Assembly (NCBI GenBank): GCA_023212645.1 | Contig: JALBYC010000012.1 | Span: 186,001-250,000, forward strand | Direction of reading: 5' to 3' | Length of the DNA: 64,000 nucleotides | From: Farysia itapuensis | Lineage: Eukaryota; Basidiomycota; Ustilaginomycetes; Ustilaginales; Ustilaginaceae | Part shown: one piece after another, positions 9,673 through 18,376 of the stretch | Layout of the letters: each line of letters opens with the position of its first letter | Numbering within the stretch: the stretch's first letter is position 1 | The notes under the pieces: generated by a model | Database searches by the model: none | Told to the model about the DNA's origin: nothing | The model's input: the letters and a program-made list of their open reading frames with translations, nothing else | Translations under genes and position numbers: made by a program

Positions 9673-9879
9673 CCCCCCTCCCCCCAAGCTCATGGTTTAT
9701 ATGGTGGCTTCACTCGCAATTTGCATATACGTTTTGTGGTGTATTTGGGGAACGTAGGTGTGTGTGGAGGGGAGTCTTATTTCTCCCCCTATTTATTTTG
9801 AGATGCAGCCCGCCAAAGTTGAGGTGGTTTTCTTACGCTTGGCGGTGTAGGTGTGGATCTTGTTGTGTTGAAAGGTGCG

Positions 9880-11679
9880 ATGCCGAATCGTGCTGGGAGG
9901 ACGCGGGCTGCGTACGACGATGGGGTGGCAAGCACGGCTTCAACGACAGGAGGACCTTCTCGCACGCTCGCTTCCATCTCCACTCTCTCAACGGGAACTT
10001 CCCTTCGTACAGTCCCGCCGCCGAAGCGCACTATTAAAGTCGTACTCATCGGCGATGGCGGTAGTGGCAAGACGTCGATGCGGAACCATTTCCTCACTGG
10101 CACATTCAGCCCGGCTTACCGCGCGACGATCGGTGCCGATTTCATCACCAAGACGCTCCCTATCAACCCGGCGTTTCCCGAGGGGGAGAAGGCGGTTCTG
10201 CAGATCTGGGATACTGCGGGGCAGGAACGGTTTCAATCGCTCGGATCTGCGTTCTACCGCGGTGCGGATGCGGTGATCCTCGCGCTGGACATTAGCGCGA
10301 TGGACGGAGACCCATTGCCGCGGGCGGGGAAGAGCTCGTTGGCGAGTTTACCCTCGTGGTATGAAGCGTTTATGTCAAAAGCCCCAGGGCCGTCGGAGGA
10401 AGAGGACCGGAGGAGGTTCTGCTGGGTATGTGCTGCGAATAAGGTCGATCTCTTGCCGGCCAACGGCAACGAGGCGGTGGATCGCGCACGTATTCAGAGT
10501 GTACTGCACGACCTCGTCCCCCACCCGCCCAACCAGCCTGATTGGGGAGCAGATGCAACGCCAAACGCTCCTCCCTCGGGCGATAAACAACCTGCCAACC
10601 CGGCCGAAGTCCTCTCCCGTCCCGACCCCAACACCGCTGCCGCACCCAGCACACCCCCGTTCCAGACACCCTACAATACCATCTCTGCCTCGGAGGCGAA
10701 ACAGGGCTGGTCACTGTCCAGTTTCATACCGTCCAGAGCGAGTACCCGCGATCCTGGTGCGGTACAGCAGCAGCAGAAACGACAGTCGATCCGCAGCATC
10801 GATGTCTTCCACCGTGACGATGCCGAGGAGAGCAGCGCGGACGAGGAGGATGACGGCGACGGCGATGGCAAAGCGGTAGTGCTTCCGACGACGCCGTCAC
10901 GCAAGACTGCCTCGAGTCTGTCCACCACAGCAGCAACAGGGCGGCAGAGGGTGGATTCAACGCTGAGCATTCAAGCACCCTCGGTGTATCACACGCCGAG
11001 GGGAAGTACGCTGCTTAGTACGTCGCCCACGCCCTACCCGCCCACACTCGCGTCCGGGGGCGTGTCGGCCTCCTCGCTCGCGCGCAAACTGGCACTCACC
11101 CCTCCGCTTCCGCCGCCGCCGCCGCCGCCCAATGGGAGCACGGCATCAGCACCCGCACTCGCCCGCGCTGCTTCCACCACCTCGTCCGCCGCCACTGCTA
11201 AACGTGTCGCCCTCCGCACACCACCCAAAACCGTCCACGACCTCTTCCAATCCCCCCACCCCGCCGAGCCAATCCCATCTTCCAGTACTCCCTCCAACTC
11301 CTCCTCATCCTCCACCACTACTGGGACTGCCAAACCCCCAGCCCCCGCGCCCAATACCGACACTGCATCCCTCCACGCTCCCACAGTCTCCCACCGCCAG
11401 AGACCGCCCCTCCCCGAGGACATCGAACAGGGCTTCACACTCTTCTACACATCCGCTCGCACGGGGTACAATCTCGACCGCATGTTTCAACACATCGTAG
11501 CGCGCGTCGTCGCCAATGACGCCCACACGCTCGCGCTCGCCCACCCCGCCGACGACGACGACGACGACGACTCCCCACACCAAGCAGCTCAACGACAGAA
11601 ACGCCAGGATGAAACAATCCGGCGCACCATCCGCCTCGCTAGTGGGAAGAACCCAGACCGTCGGTGGGGGTGCTGCTAG
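9880..11679 (+). CDS. Rab7-like small GTPase with ~310-residue insertion
   Basis: ATG at 9880 gives 599 residues. The GTPase core is clear: P-loop GDGGSGKTSM (58-67), switch I TIGADFITK, DTAGQERFQSLGSAFYRGAD (111-130, Rab7-type RabF motifs) and G4 NKVD (187-190). The next 310 or so residues are Ser/Pro/Thr-rich with poly-Pro, poly-Ser and acidic runs. The fold then resumes with G5 (FYTSARTGYNLDRMF) and ends RRWGCC, a double-cysteine geranylgeranylation signal. A typical Rab has 200-220 residues. The insertion stays in frame throughout, and I see no clean GT-AG pair that removes it. It is probably an endosome/vacuole Rab and may be a paralog of Ypt7 rather than Ypt7 itself. Confidence 0.8.
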   Translation: MPNRAGRTRAAYDDGVASTASTTGGPSRTLASISTLSTGTSLRTVPPPKRTIKVVLIGDGGSGKTSMRNHFLTGTFSPAYRATIGADFITKTLPINPAFPEGEKAVLQIWDTAGQERFQSLGSAFYRGADAVILALDISAMDGDPLPRAGKSSLASLPSWYEAFMSKAPGPSEEEDRRRFCWVCAANKVDLLPANGNEAVDRARIQSVLHDLVPHPPNQPDWGADATPNAPPSGDKQPANPAEVLSRPDPNTAAAPSTPPFQTPYNTISASEAKQGWSLSSFIPSRASTRDPGAVQQQQKRQSIRSIDVFHRDDAEESSADEEDDGDGDGKAVVLPTTPSRKTASSLSTTAATGRQRVDSTLSIQAPSVYHTPRGSTLLSTSPTPYPPTLASGGVSASSLARKLALTPPLPPPPPPPNGSTASAPALARAASTTSSAATAKRVALRTPPKTVHDLFQSPHPAEPIPSSSTPSNSSSSSTTTGTAKPPAPAPNTDTASLHAPTVSHRQRPPLPEDIEQGFTLFYTSARTGYNLDRMFQHIVARVVANDAHTLALAHPADDDDDDDSPHQAAQRQKRQDETIRRTIRLASGKNPDRRWGCC

Positions 11680-11823
11680 CGCCCTCCCCTATGCCCTCAC
11701 CACTGCCAGCGTACTACAGGGAAAGTTAATGGGAAATACTGCGAGGGGCTTAACATGCTTTCTCCGAGGGTAGAACAAGAATCAGTTTGCGAGTGTGTGT
11801 ATATGTGACAGAAGAGGAAGGGG

Positions 11824-12633
11824 TTAGAGCTTAAAGTCGCTTCTCGAGTACTTTGTTGTTTTGCTGGCGGCGTTGTCGGTGAAAAAGTAGATGTCACCGG
11901 GGGGTGATGGACGGACTCTGCTGGCGGGGAGACCGAGTTCGGGCTGATCCAAGACTTTGCTGAGCATTTCTTGCTTGCCCTCTCCTGCAAGGACAAAGGC
12001 GAGACGGTGGGCGTGGTTGAGGACGGGGTAGGTGAATGTCACCCGCTTGGCCGGTGGTTTGGGCGAGTCTTCAATGGGAGCCACCCATCGGTCCTGTTCG
12101 GTCAACAGTTCGTGACCGGGGAAGAGGGAGCATGTGTGTCCGTCCGGGCCCATACCGAGCAGGATCAGGTCAAAGACTGGATTGCGTACGGCCTCTTTAC
12201 CGGCAAACGCCTGAACAAGCTGCTTCTCGTACGAATCCGACAGCTCTTCTGGATCGTCCAGCAGCGACTCGTCAATGGTGTGAATCTGCGACCGCTTGAG
12301 CTCGGGCACTTTGGAAAAAAACTCCTGGTGGCACAGCGCATAGTTGCTGTCCTCGTGGTCCAGCGGCACTAGACGCTCGTCACAGAAGAAAATCTCCCAC
12401 TTGTCCCAGCGCAACGCATTATCCTCGCGTTTAACCAGGTATTTGGCCAGCATCTTGGGCAACGATCCACCAGACGTGGCCAGGGTAAACTTGTTGCGTC
12501 GTGCTATCGCATCGTTCTGCGCCTTGATAACAAAGTCGGCCAACTTGCGCGACAAATCATCGGCCGACTCGAACGAGTACAAAATCGGCTCCGCCGGTTT
12601 CTGCGACGGAGCGACGGAGTCCATGGGAGGCAT
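11824..12633 (-). CDS. 6-phosphogluconolactonase (Sol family)
   Basis: ATG at 12633 ([11 protein letters not shown]) gives 269 residues; a second ATG lies at 12624. Family motifs: [14 protein letters not shown] near 55, [20 protein letters not shown] near 90, [19 protein letters not shown] near 155, and a C-terminal [17 protein letters not shown]. It hydrolyses 6-phosphogluconolactone to 6-phosphogluconate in the oxidative pentose phosphate pathway, in the cytosol. Length is normal. It converges with the Rab-like gene, the two stops being 144 bp apart. Confidence 0.95.
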   Translation of the reverse strand: MPPMDSVAPSQKPAEPILYSFESADDLSRKLADFVIKAQNDAIARRNKFTLATSGGSLPKMLAKYLVKREDNALRWDKWEIFFCDERLVPLDHEDSNYALCHQEFFSKVPELKRSQIHTIDESLLDDPEELSDSYEKQLVQAFAGKEAVRNPVFDLILLGMGPDGHTCSLFPGHELLTEQDRWVAPIEDSPKPPAKRVTFTYPVLNHAHRLAFVLAGEGKQEMLSKVLDQPELGLPASRVRPSPPGDIYFFTDNAASKTTKYSRSDFKL

Positions 12634-12836
12634 GATTAGCAAGACAACACAGGGCAAAGAGAAGTCAAGATGGACGGGAGTTAGTGGTGGATATCAAGTG
12701 AGTGAGTGATCGATATTTCCAAAGAGGTGATTTCATCCCGCAGATTACAGATGGCATCTCCACCGCCCAAAAGATAAAAGAGACACACGCACAGGCTGCA
12801 TTGCTATCTCGTGCGAGAATAGGGGGGCGCTAAGTT

Positions 12837-15539
12837 CTAGCTAACGAAAACGTCCAAGCGGGTCAACTGGCTGTAGGTCTCGCTGCTCATGCGGAATCGA
12901 AGCATGCCAGCCCACATCATGAGCGCGCGTGCCTGTGTGCGGTACTCGTCCATTGCGCCACTCCCGCTGCGGTGGATACTCTCCTTGAGCTCCTGGTGCA
13001 GTTTGTACAGGATCGTCATCGTCATGAGCACAATCTCGCTAAAGTTGCGCGCAATGTTTTCGTCCACCTCCTTGAACTCGTCCGCTTTCTTGGTGATGGC
13101 CACCACGTCCTTGCGTGAGTCGGCGTCGAGGGGGAGAATGCGCAGCGCTTCGATCGCCTGCAGTGCCTGCAGGTGTTGCCCGTCTGAATGCAGTCCAACG
13201 GCCTTTTTGAGCTCCAACAGTCTTCGGCATGTATCGCGGTTCTTGCCCGAGTAGCCAAACTGCTTCTCGTAGGCATCCAGAATGGCTGTGGCAAGCGTGA
13301 CCAGATTGCTAGCGGCAGAGAAGGAGGCGCCAGAAGACAGTTCTGTTGATTTCCACTCGGCAGCGCTGCTGGGCTCCGTCAGTCTCGCACCGAGCTCTTT
13401 GTTGAGCACGGCAACGACAGTATCGTGCTGTCCAGCCAGATTGTACAGCAAGATGGCCGATTCAGTACGATGAGCCATGTCGCACTGAGTAGCAGCCACC
13501 TGAACAATCGTCGACAGGAATTCGCGCTCGTTCTTGATCTTGATCAGCGGCAAGTTCCGCTCGATGAGTCCCGGCGTTTTGGCGCCGTTGGCACGAACGT
13601 CGCCCAGCAGTTCCTGGAATTCAGTCGGATGCGCTTCGAGCACGAGAGCGCGGATCATATCGTGGCAACGACGCACCTGCTCGCTGCCCACGGGGTCAGC
13701 CAGGTCGGCATTGAGACAGATGAGGTACAGGTATTGCAGCGCATCTCGACGCGAAGACTGCGAGAACTGGCGCACATACCGCTGGACCAGCTTGGCAAAG
13801 TCGATGGAAGCCACACCCGCTTCCACCGAGAGGTAGTCGACCTGGGACGAGGCTGCCTGTGATGGAATGCGCAACAGGCCATAATAGCACAGCAGGACGG
13901 CGAAATGAATCGCATCCACCTGATACGCAGCACGGGAGAAGAGGAACCCAACCGCTTTTTCAAACTGCCCGCAGAGCACGAGCAGTCGGAAGTAGAAGAG
14001 GGGTCGCTGACCTTTGGGATCAAAGTAGCTTTCACCAAACTTTTCCACTTTGGTGCCCAGGTCGGCGAGGGTGAATCGATCGCGGACCGAGTCCTGCGCA
14101 TCCGCTTCTTGGTCATACGTTTCGCGGACCATGCTGAGCTGCAACCAAAGCCAGTTCTGAATACTCGACGTGAGCAGTGCCGGGAACTTTTTCGAGACGT
14201 CAATTCGACCCAACAGCTTGTAAACGCCTAGCTTGTACGGATCGTGGACCTCTGGAATGGTTCTGAAGCGTGAGTTATACTCGGCCGTGAATCTGTCCTT
14301 GAGCAGTCGGGGAAGACGTCGATCCGGCGAGTCGAGCCAGGCTTTGAGATAGGCGACAAAGGATGGGTCGGTCGTACGCAGTCGGTTCTCGTTTTCCGTC
14401 GCACACTCGAGCGCCTCTGCGGGTCGACCCATGCGCAGCAAAAAGTAGATTTCGGCCCAGACCGGCACGTTGTGTGTAGAATCCAGCTCTTTGGCCAGAT
14501 CAGATCGCCACTGGTTCTGCGAATTGAGATGCTGAACACGCAGAAAAGCGCTGACGGTGGATCGCACCGTAGGGGCACCGCCTCTCTGTGCAAGCACCGG
14601 ATTGGCGGCAATGACGTGTTCCATGTGCTGTTCAAACTCGGATTCGAGGTACGACCTCGCACCGCGGAGCAGCGATTTGCGCAATTCAATGCCATCGGTG
14701 CCATTCCAGCGCTTGAGGTCGGTGTAGGCGCCAGCGTGCTGTCGCTCGTTGATAGGTTGGGCGGTAAACTGACCGTCACGCACGTCTTGCTCGCCAACGA
14801 CGGCAGCGATGGCCTTCCAACTCTCCTGCAGCTCTTTGTTCTTGGCATCTTGACCGAGGTTGGACAGCGCATCGATAAAAGCGTGAGCGAGAGCGAGATT
14901 GTATCCGTCCAGTCGCGAGGAATTGAGTCTGGACACGACCATTTCATAACGAGCCATCTTGCCGTGCATTTGCGAGCTGCTGGACACAGTGGGCAGAGTG
15001 TGTGCAGACGTCGAGGCGCCGAACCCAGAGCGGGACACATCGTCTGCCTCGCGCCCCGAGCTGGGTTGATGCTGACCGAGCTCTTCCAAGATCTTGCGTT
15101 TCTGCCTTTGCCAGTCGCGATGCATTGTACGGTCTAGATTGCGCTGAAAGTCTTCGAGAGTCTCGTTCCTTCCCTGCTCAATGGCGCTGATGACGACTTG
15201 CTGGTGCTCGTGGGTGAGGTAACTCTCGACATCTGTATCGTACATGGGCTGCAAAGGCTCAAAGGTACCAGCAATGTTAGCCGACTGGATCGTGTCCGTC
15301 AGTTGAGCGGCATCTATGCCTCCGTTGGCGAGAAAGTAGTGGGCACGAGCATCGTTAGGCTGAGCGGAGCCTGCGCGCAGATTCTTGGAGACGAGTTTCC
15401 TGCTCTGGTTCTCGATTTGATCCAGACCGAGCTGAATCTGGGGCAAGTCGGAACGTCCCAGATGATTTGTGAGCTTGCGCGACTGCTGCAGTAGCTCTGA
15501 GAGCGACTGTGGCGCTGCATCCATGGGATAGTCGTTCAT
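12837..15539 (-). CDS. NIC96: NIC96/NUP93 nucleoporin
   Basis: ATG at 15539 (MNDYPMDAAPQSLSELLQQS) gives 900 residues. The N-terminal LLQQSRKLTNHLGRSDLPQI and a coiled-coil-prone stretch around 120-160 are typical of Nic96. They are followed by the long alpha-helical ACE1-type scaffold domain, with NVPVWAEIYFLLRMGRPAEA and GESYFDPKGQRPLFYFRLL. Nic96 is the linker of the inner ring of the nuclear pore: it recruits the Nsp1 complex and binds Nup188, Nup192 and Nup53. Length is close to the fungal norm of 840-950. It diverges from NHX1 with a 210 bp shared promoter. Confidence 0.93.
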   Translation of the reverse strand: MNDYPMDAAPQSLSELLQQSRKLTNHLGRSDLPQIQLGLDQIENQSRKLVSKNLRAGSAQPNDARAHYFLANGGIDAAQLTDTIQSANIAGTFEPLQPMYDTDVESYLTHEHQQVVISAIEQGRNETLEDFQRNLDRTMHRDWQRQKRKILEELGQHQPSSGREADDVSRSGFGASTSAHTLPTVSSSSQMHGKMARYEMVVSRLNSSRLDGYNLALAHAFIDALSNLGQDAKNKELQESWKAIAAVVGEQDVRDGQFTAQPINERQHAGAYTDLKRWNGTDGIELRKSLLRGARSYLESEFEQHMEHVIAANPVLAQRGGAPTVRSTVSAFLRVQHLNSQNQWRSDLAKELDSTHNVPVWAEIYFLLRMGRPAEALECATENENRLRTTDPSFVAYLKAWLDSPDRRLPRLLKDRFTAEYNSRFRTIPEVHDPYKLGVYKLLGRIDVSKKFPALLTSSIQNWLWLQLSMVRETYDQEADAQDSVRDRFTLADLGTKVEKFGESYFDPKGQRPLFYFRLLVLCGQFEKAVGFLFSRAAYQVDAIHFAVLLCYYGLLRIPSQAASSQVDYLSVEAGVASIDFAKLVQRYVRQFSQSSRRDALQYLYLICLNADLADPVGSEQVRRCHDMIRALVLEAHPTEFQELLGDVRANGAKTPGLIERNLPLIKIKNEREFLSTIVQVAATQCDMAHRTESAILLYNLAGQHDTVVAVLNKELGARLTEPSSAAEWKSTELSSGASFSAASNLVTLATAILDAYEKQFGYSGKNRDTCRRLLELKKAVGLHSDGQHLQALQAIEALRILPLDADSRKDVVAITKKADEFKEVDENIARNFSEIVLMTMTILYKLHQELKESIHRSGSGAMDEYRTQARALMMWAGMLRFRMSSETYSQLTRLDVFVS

Positions 15540-15610
15540 GGTGGATGGTGGGTGCACCTTTGGGATTTCTTCTTTCGCGTTTTGACACCTTGGCGATCAC
15601 GATTTGCAGA

Positions 15611-15617
15611 TCTAACA
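15611..15617 (+). promoter_or_regulatory. TCTAACA motif, NIC96/NHX1 promoter
   Basis: The exact heptamer lies in the shared promoter, 133 bp before the NHX1 ATG and 72 bp before that of NIC96. It is followed by G, as in several other copies. Confidence 0.45.
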
Positions 15618-15749
15618 GTTCTCTCCACAACATTTTAACATTTTGCGCGGATTTTTGCCGACGTTTGCCGACACGAAGATCTGTCCAACACATCATTCCA
15701 TACGCTTGTCACTGTCTCGTGTTCTCCGCTGTTCCTCTCTTTGCCAGAC

Positions 15750-18218
15750 ATGGCTGTGGACATTGTCGCAAGGGCGGCCACGCAGCTGGTCGCGCTGGCG
15801 GCGTCCAGTACAATCTCTTCCATCACCAGCTCGACGGCTGCTTCTACAACGGCGACACCGTCAGCATCACCATCTCCGGTCGTTCCGGATGCAGAGGCTC
15901 AGGAACGCTTTTCGTCCCTGGCTCTCTTTCTCGTACTCTCGCTCTTGATCCTTTCCTTTTGCACATCCTACTACCTCAAAGTCAAGCGCATCACAGCTGT
16001 ACATGAGACCATTGTCGGCTTGTTTGCTGGCATGTTTGTCGGCCTCTGTCTGCGAGTTGGTCCAGGCGAGCAGGTGCAGAAGATGCTCAGCTTCAGCAAC
16101 ACCATCATGCTCAACGTCCTCTTGCCACCCATCATTCTCGCTTCCGGCTACGATCTACGGCAGGAAAACTTCTTCCGCAACTTTGGCACCATTCTCATCT
16201 TTGCCTTTGCCGGGACGTTTATCAGTGCAATTGTCGTTGGCGTCATCGTATACCTCTGGTCGTTGTTGCATCTCGAGTCAATCTCCTTGACCCTACTCGA
16301 GTGTCTTATCTTTGGCTCAACACTAAGCGCTACGGATCCAGTCACGATCCTTGCCATCTTCAATACCTACAAGGTAGATCCCAAATTGTACTCGATCATC
16401 TTTGGCGAGAGTATTCTCAACGACGCCGTGTCGATCGTCATGTTTGACACACTGTCCAAGTTCCGCGGTAAGGAGATCTACGTCTCGTCCATCTTTCACG
16501 GTATCGGCCTCTTCCTGGTCGTGTTTACTGTTTCCATGATGTTGGGCATTGTGTTTGGTCTGGGCTGTTCGCTGTTGCTCAAGCATTCGCGGCTCAGTTC
16601 CTACCCGCAGCTCGAGAGCTGCCTGGTCTCGTTGATCGCCTATACGAGCTACTTTTTCAGCAACGGCTTTAGCAGCAACGGCGTCACGATGAGTGGCATT
16701 GTCTCGCTTCTATTCTGTGGTATCACGCTCAAGCACTACGCCTACCATAGCATGTCGAGACGCACCCAGCGCACCACCCGCTACACGTTTCAGACCCTTG
16801 CCAACCTCTCGGAGAACTTTATCTTTATCTACCTCGGTCTCAGTCTGTTCACGCAGGAGCTGCTCGTGTACAAGCCGCTCTTCATCATCGTCACAGTCTT
16901 GGCTGTTGTCGCGTCCCGGTACTGCGCTGTGTTTCCGATCGCAAAGGGTATCAACACCATTCATCGCACGCGGCACAATCGCCGAGCCCGCGCAGCAGGC
17001 GGTGGCGGACTGCCGCGGAGTCCCAACGAGGAAGAGTTGCCGAAGCAGTACCAGATCATGCTCTTTTGGGCTGGGCTGCGCGGTGCGGTTGGATTTGCGC
17101 TCTCGGCAGGCATCGAGGGCCAGAACGCCGTGGCACTCCAGACAACAGTGCTGGTCACTGTTGTCCTCACCGTCATCGTGTTTGGTGGTACCACGGCGCA
17201 GATGCTCGAGATCCTCGGCATTCGAACCGGCGTCCAGGATGACGAGAACGACTCGGACGATGAAGAGGCCGAAGATGGCATGCGCTTACGCGGGGTAAAC
17301 CGACGCGCCTACTCCTCCAGCTACCGCGATCATGCAGAGCGTACCGGACTAACGCGCTCCGCCAACCGCTACGCCTCAGGGAAGGACTACCGCGATGAGA
17401 GCAACACATCAAGCCCGCGAACTTCGCTCAGTCCCAACCCGTACGGTTCCAAGAGCGGCGCCGCTTCCGTGCCGAGGCTCAGTGTCAGTGGCAATGCCAC
17501 TGGTCTCGGCGGTGGATTTGCCGATGACCTGGATGAAGAGGATGAATTGTCTACCTACTCGTCTGAAATTTTGCCCTCGCGATCCACGACGCCAGCGCCA
17601 CTAGGTGCGTTCGCAACGTCGAGCAACGCCCGACTCGGCACTGGACCGACGACTGTCAACACCACCGCCATTCCCGGTCTCAGTCTGAGCGAGATCCGCA
17701 AAGCCGTGATGGAAGTATCGTCCTTTGAGCCAGGGGCTAACGGTACCTCGTCCCCCGCCAAACAGCTGCTAGACCGCGCAGGGCTTGTAATGAAGGACGG
17801 GCAGTGGTTCCAAGCCATCGACCAGAAATACCTCCTGCCACTGTTCAGCAATTCAGTCGCGTCGCGCAAGCACGAGGAGAAGAAAATCGCTCGCTTGGCA
17901 GCACGCGATGCAGCAACACGCTACGATCCTGACTCGTCAACGCTCCACGACCCACTAGACACCGCAGACGCCAGCGGCGATGGACCCACCCAACGGCGCA
18001 ACTTCTTCTCCGTCGACGATGAGAATGAGCTAGACGCCGATGCGTACCCTGCTGAACGCGATGCTCTCGTCATCGACGATGACGACGAAGACGACCAGGC
18101 AGCAAGCTCCATGCCCTCGCTCGACACACCGTCCTTCGTCACAGGCAGAACCTCCTCCAGTGGCCGCAACACGCCCACCCGCAGAACTTTCACAAAAGAC
18201 GACGACCCATTGCGCTAA
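15750..18218 (+). CDS. NHX1: Endosomal/vacuolar Na+(K+)/H+ exchanger
   Basis: ATG at 15750 (MAVDIVARAATQ) gives 822 residues. About twelve hydrophobic helices span residues 50-480. Key motifs: LLPPIILASGYDL (amiloride-site region), GSTLSATDPVTILAIFNTY, FGESILNDAVSIVMFD (the ND pair that carries cation/proton) and FWAGLRGAVGFALS. The C-terminal 330 residues are cytosolic, acidic and Ser-rich (for example DDENDSDDEEAEDG), longer than in yeast Nhx1. It exchanges lumenal protons for Na+/K+ in late endosomes and vacuoles, controlling lumenal pH and trafficking. Confidence 0.95.
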   Translation: MAVDIVARAATQLVALAASSTISSITSSTAASTTATPSASPSPVVPDAEAQERFSSLALFLVLSLLILSFCTSYYLKVKRITAVHETIVGLFAGMFVGLCLRVGPGEQVQKMLSFSNTIMLNVLLPPIILASGYDLRQENFFRNFGTILIFAFAGTFISAIVVGVIVYLWSLLHLESISLTLLECLIFGSTLSATDPVTILAIFNTYKVDPKLYSIIFGESILNDAVSIVMFDTLSKFRGKEIYVSSIFHGIGLFLVVFTVSMMLGIVFGLGCSLLLKHSRLSSYPQLESCLVSLIAYTSYFFSNGFSSNGVTMSGIVSLLFCGITLKHYAYHSMSRRTQRTTRYTFQTLANLSENFIFIYLGLSLFTQELLVYKPLFIIVTVLAVVASRYCAVFPIAKGINTIHRTRHNRRARAAGGGGLPRSPNEEELPKQYQIMLFWAGLRGAVGFALSAGIEGQNAVALQTTVLVTVVLTVIVFGGTTAQMLEILGIRTGVQDDENDSDDEEAEDGMRLRGVNRRAYSSSYRDHAERTGLTRSANRYASGKDYRDESNTSSPRTSLSPNPYGSKSGAASVPRLSVSGNATGLGGGFADDLDEEDELSTYSSEILPSRSTTPAPLGAFATSSNARLGTGPTTVNTTAIPGLSLSEIRKAVMEVSSFEPGANGTSSPAKQLLDRAGLVMKDGQWFQAIDQKYLLPLFSNSVASRKHEEKKIARLAARDAATRYDPDSSTLHDPLDTADASGDGPTQRRNFFSVDDENELDADAYPAERDALVIDDDDEDDQAASSMPSLDTPSFVTGRTSSSGRNTPTRRTFTKDDDPLR

Positions 18219-18376
18219 AACCCCGACCCTCCTCACGCCAACGCAATGCGCTTCCTCCCCTGTATAATAGCTGTAACGAAAGATGCTTTCTCAACGCGCG
18301 CGCGCATACTAATACACAAAGGAGTGGGGGAATGGGTGAGACCAAGCGTGTGGTTGATGCTCTGCAAGCGCGGGCG

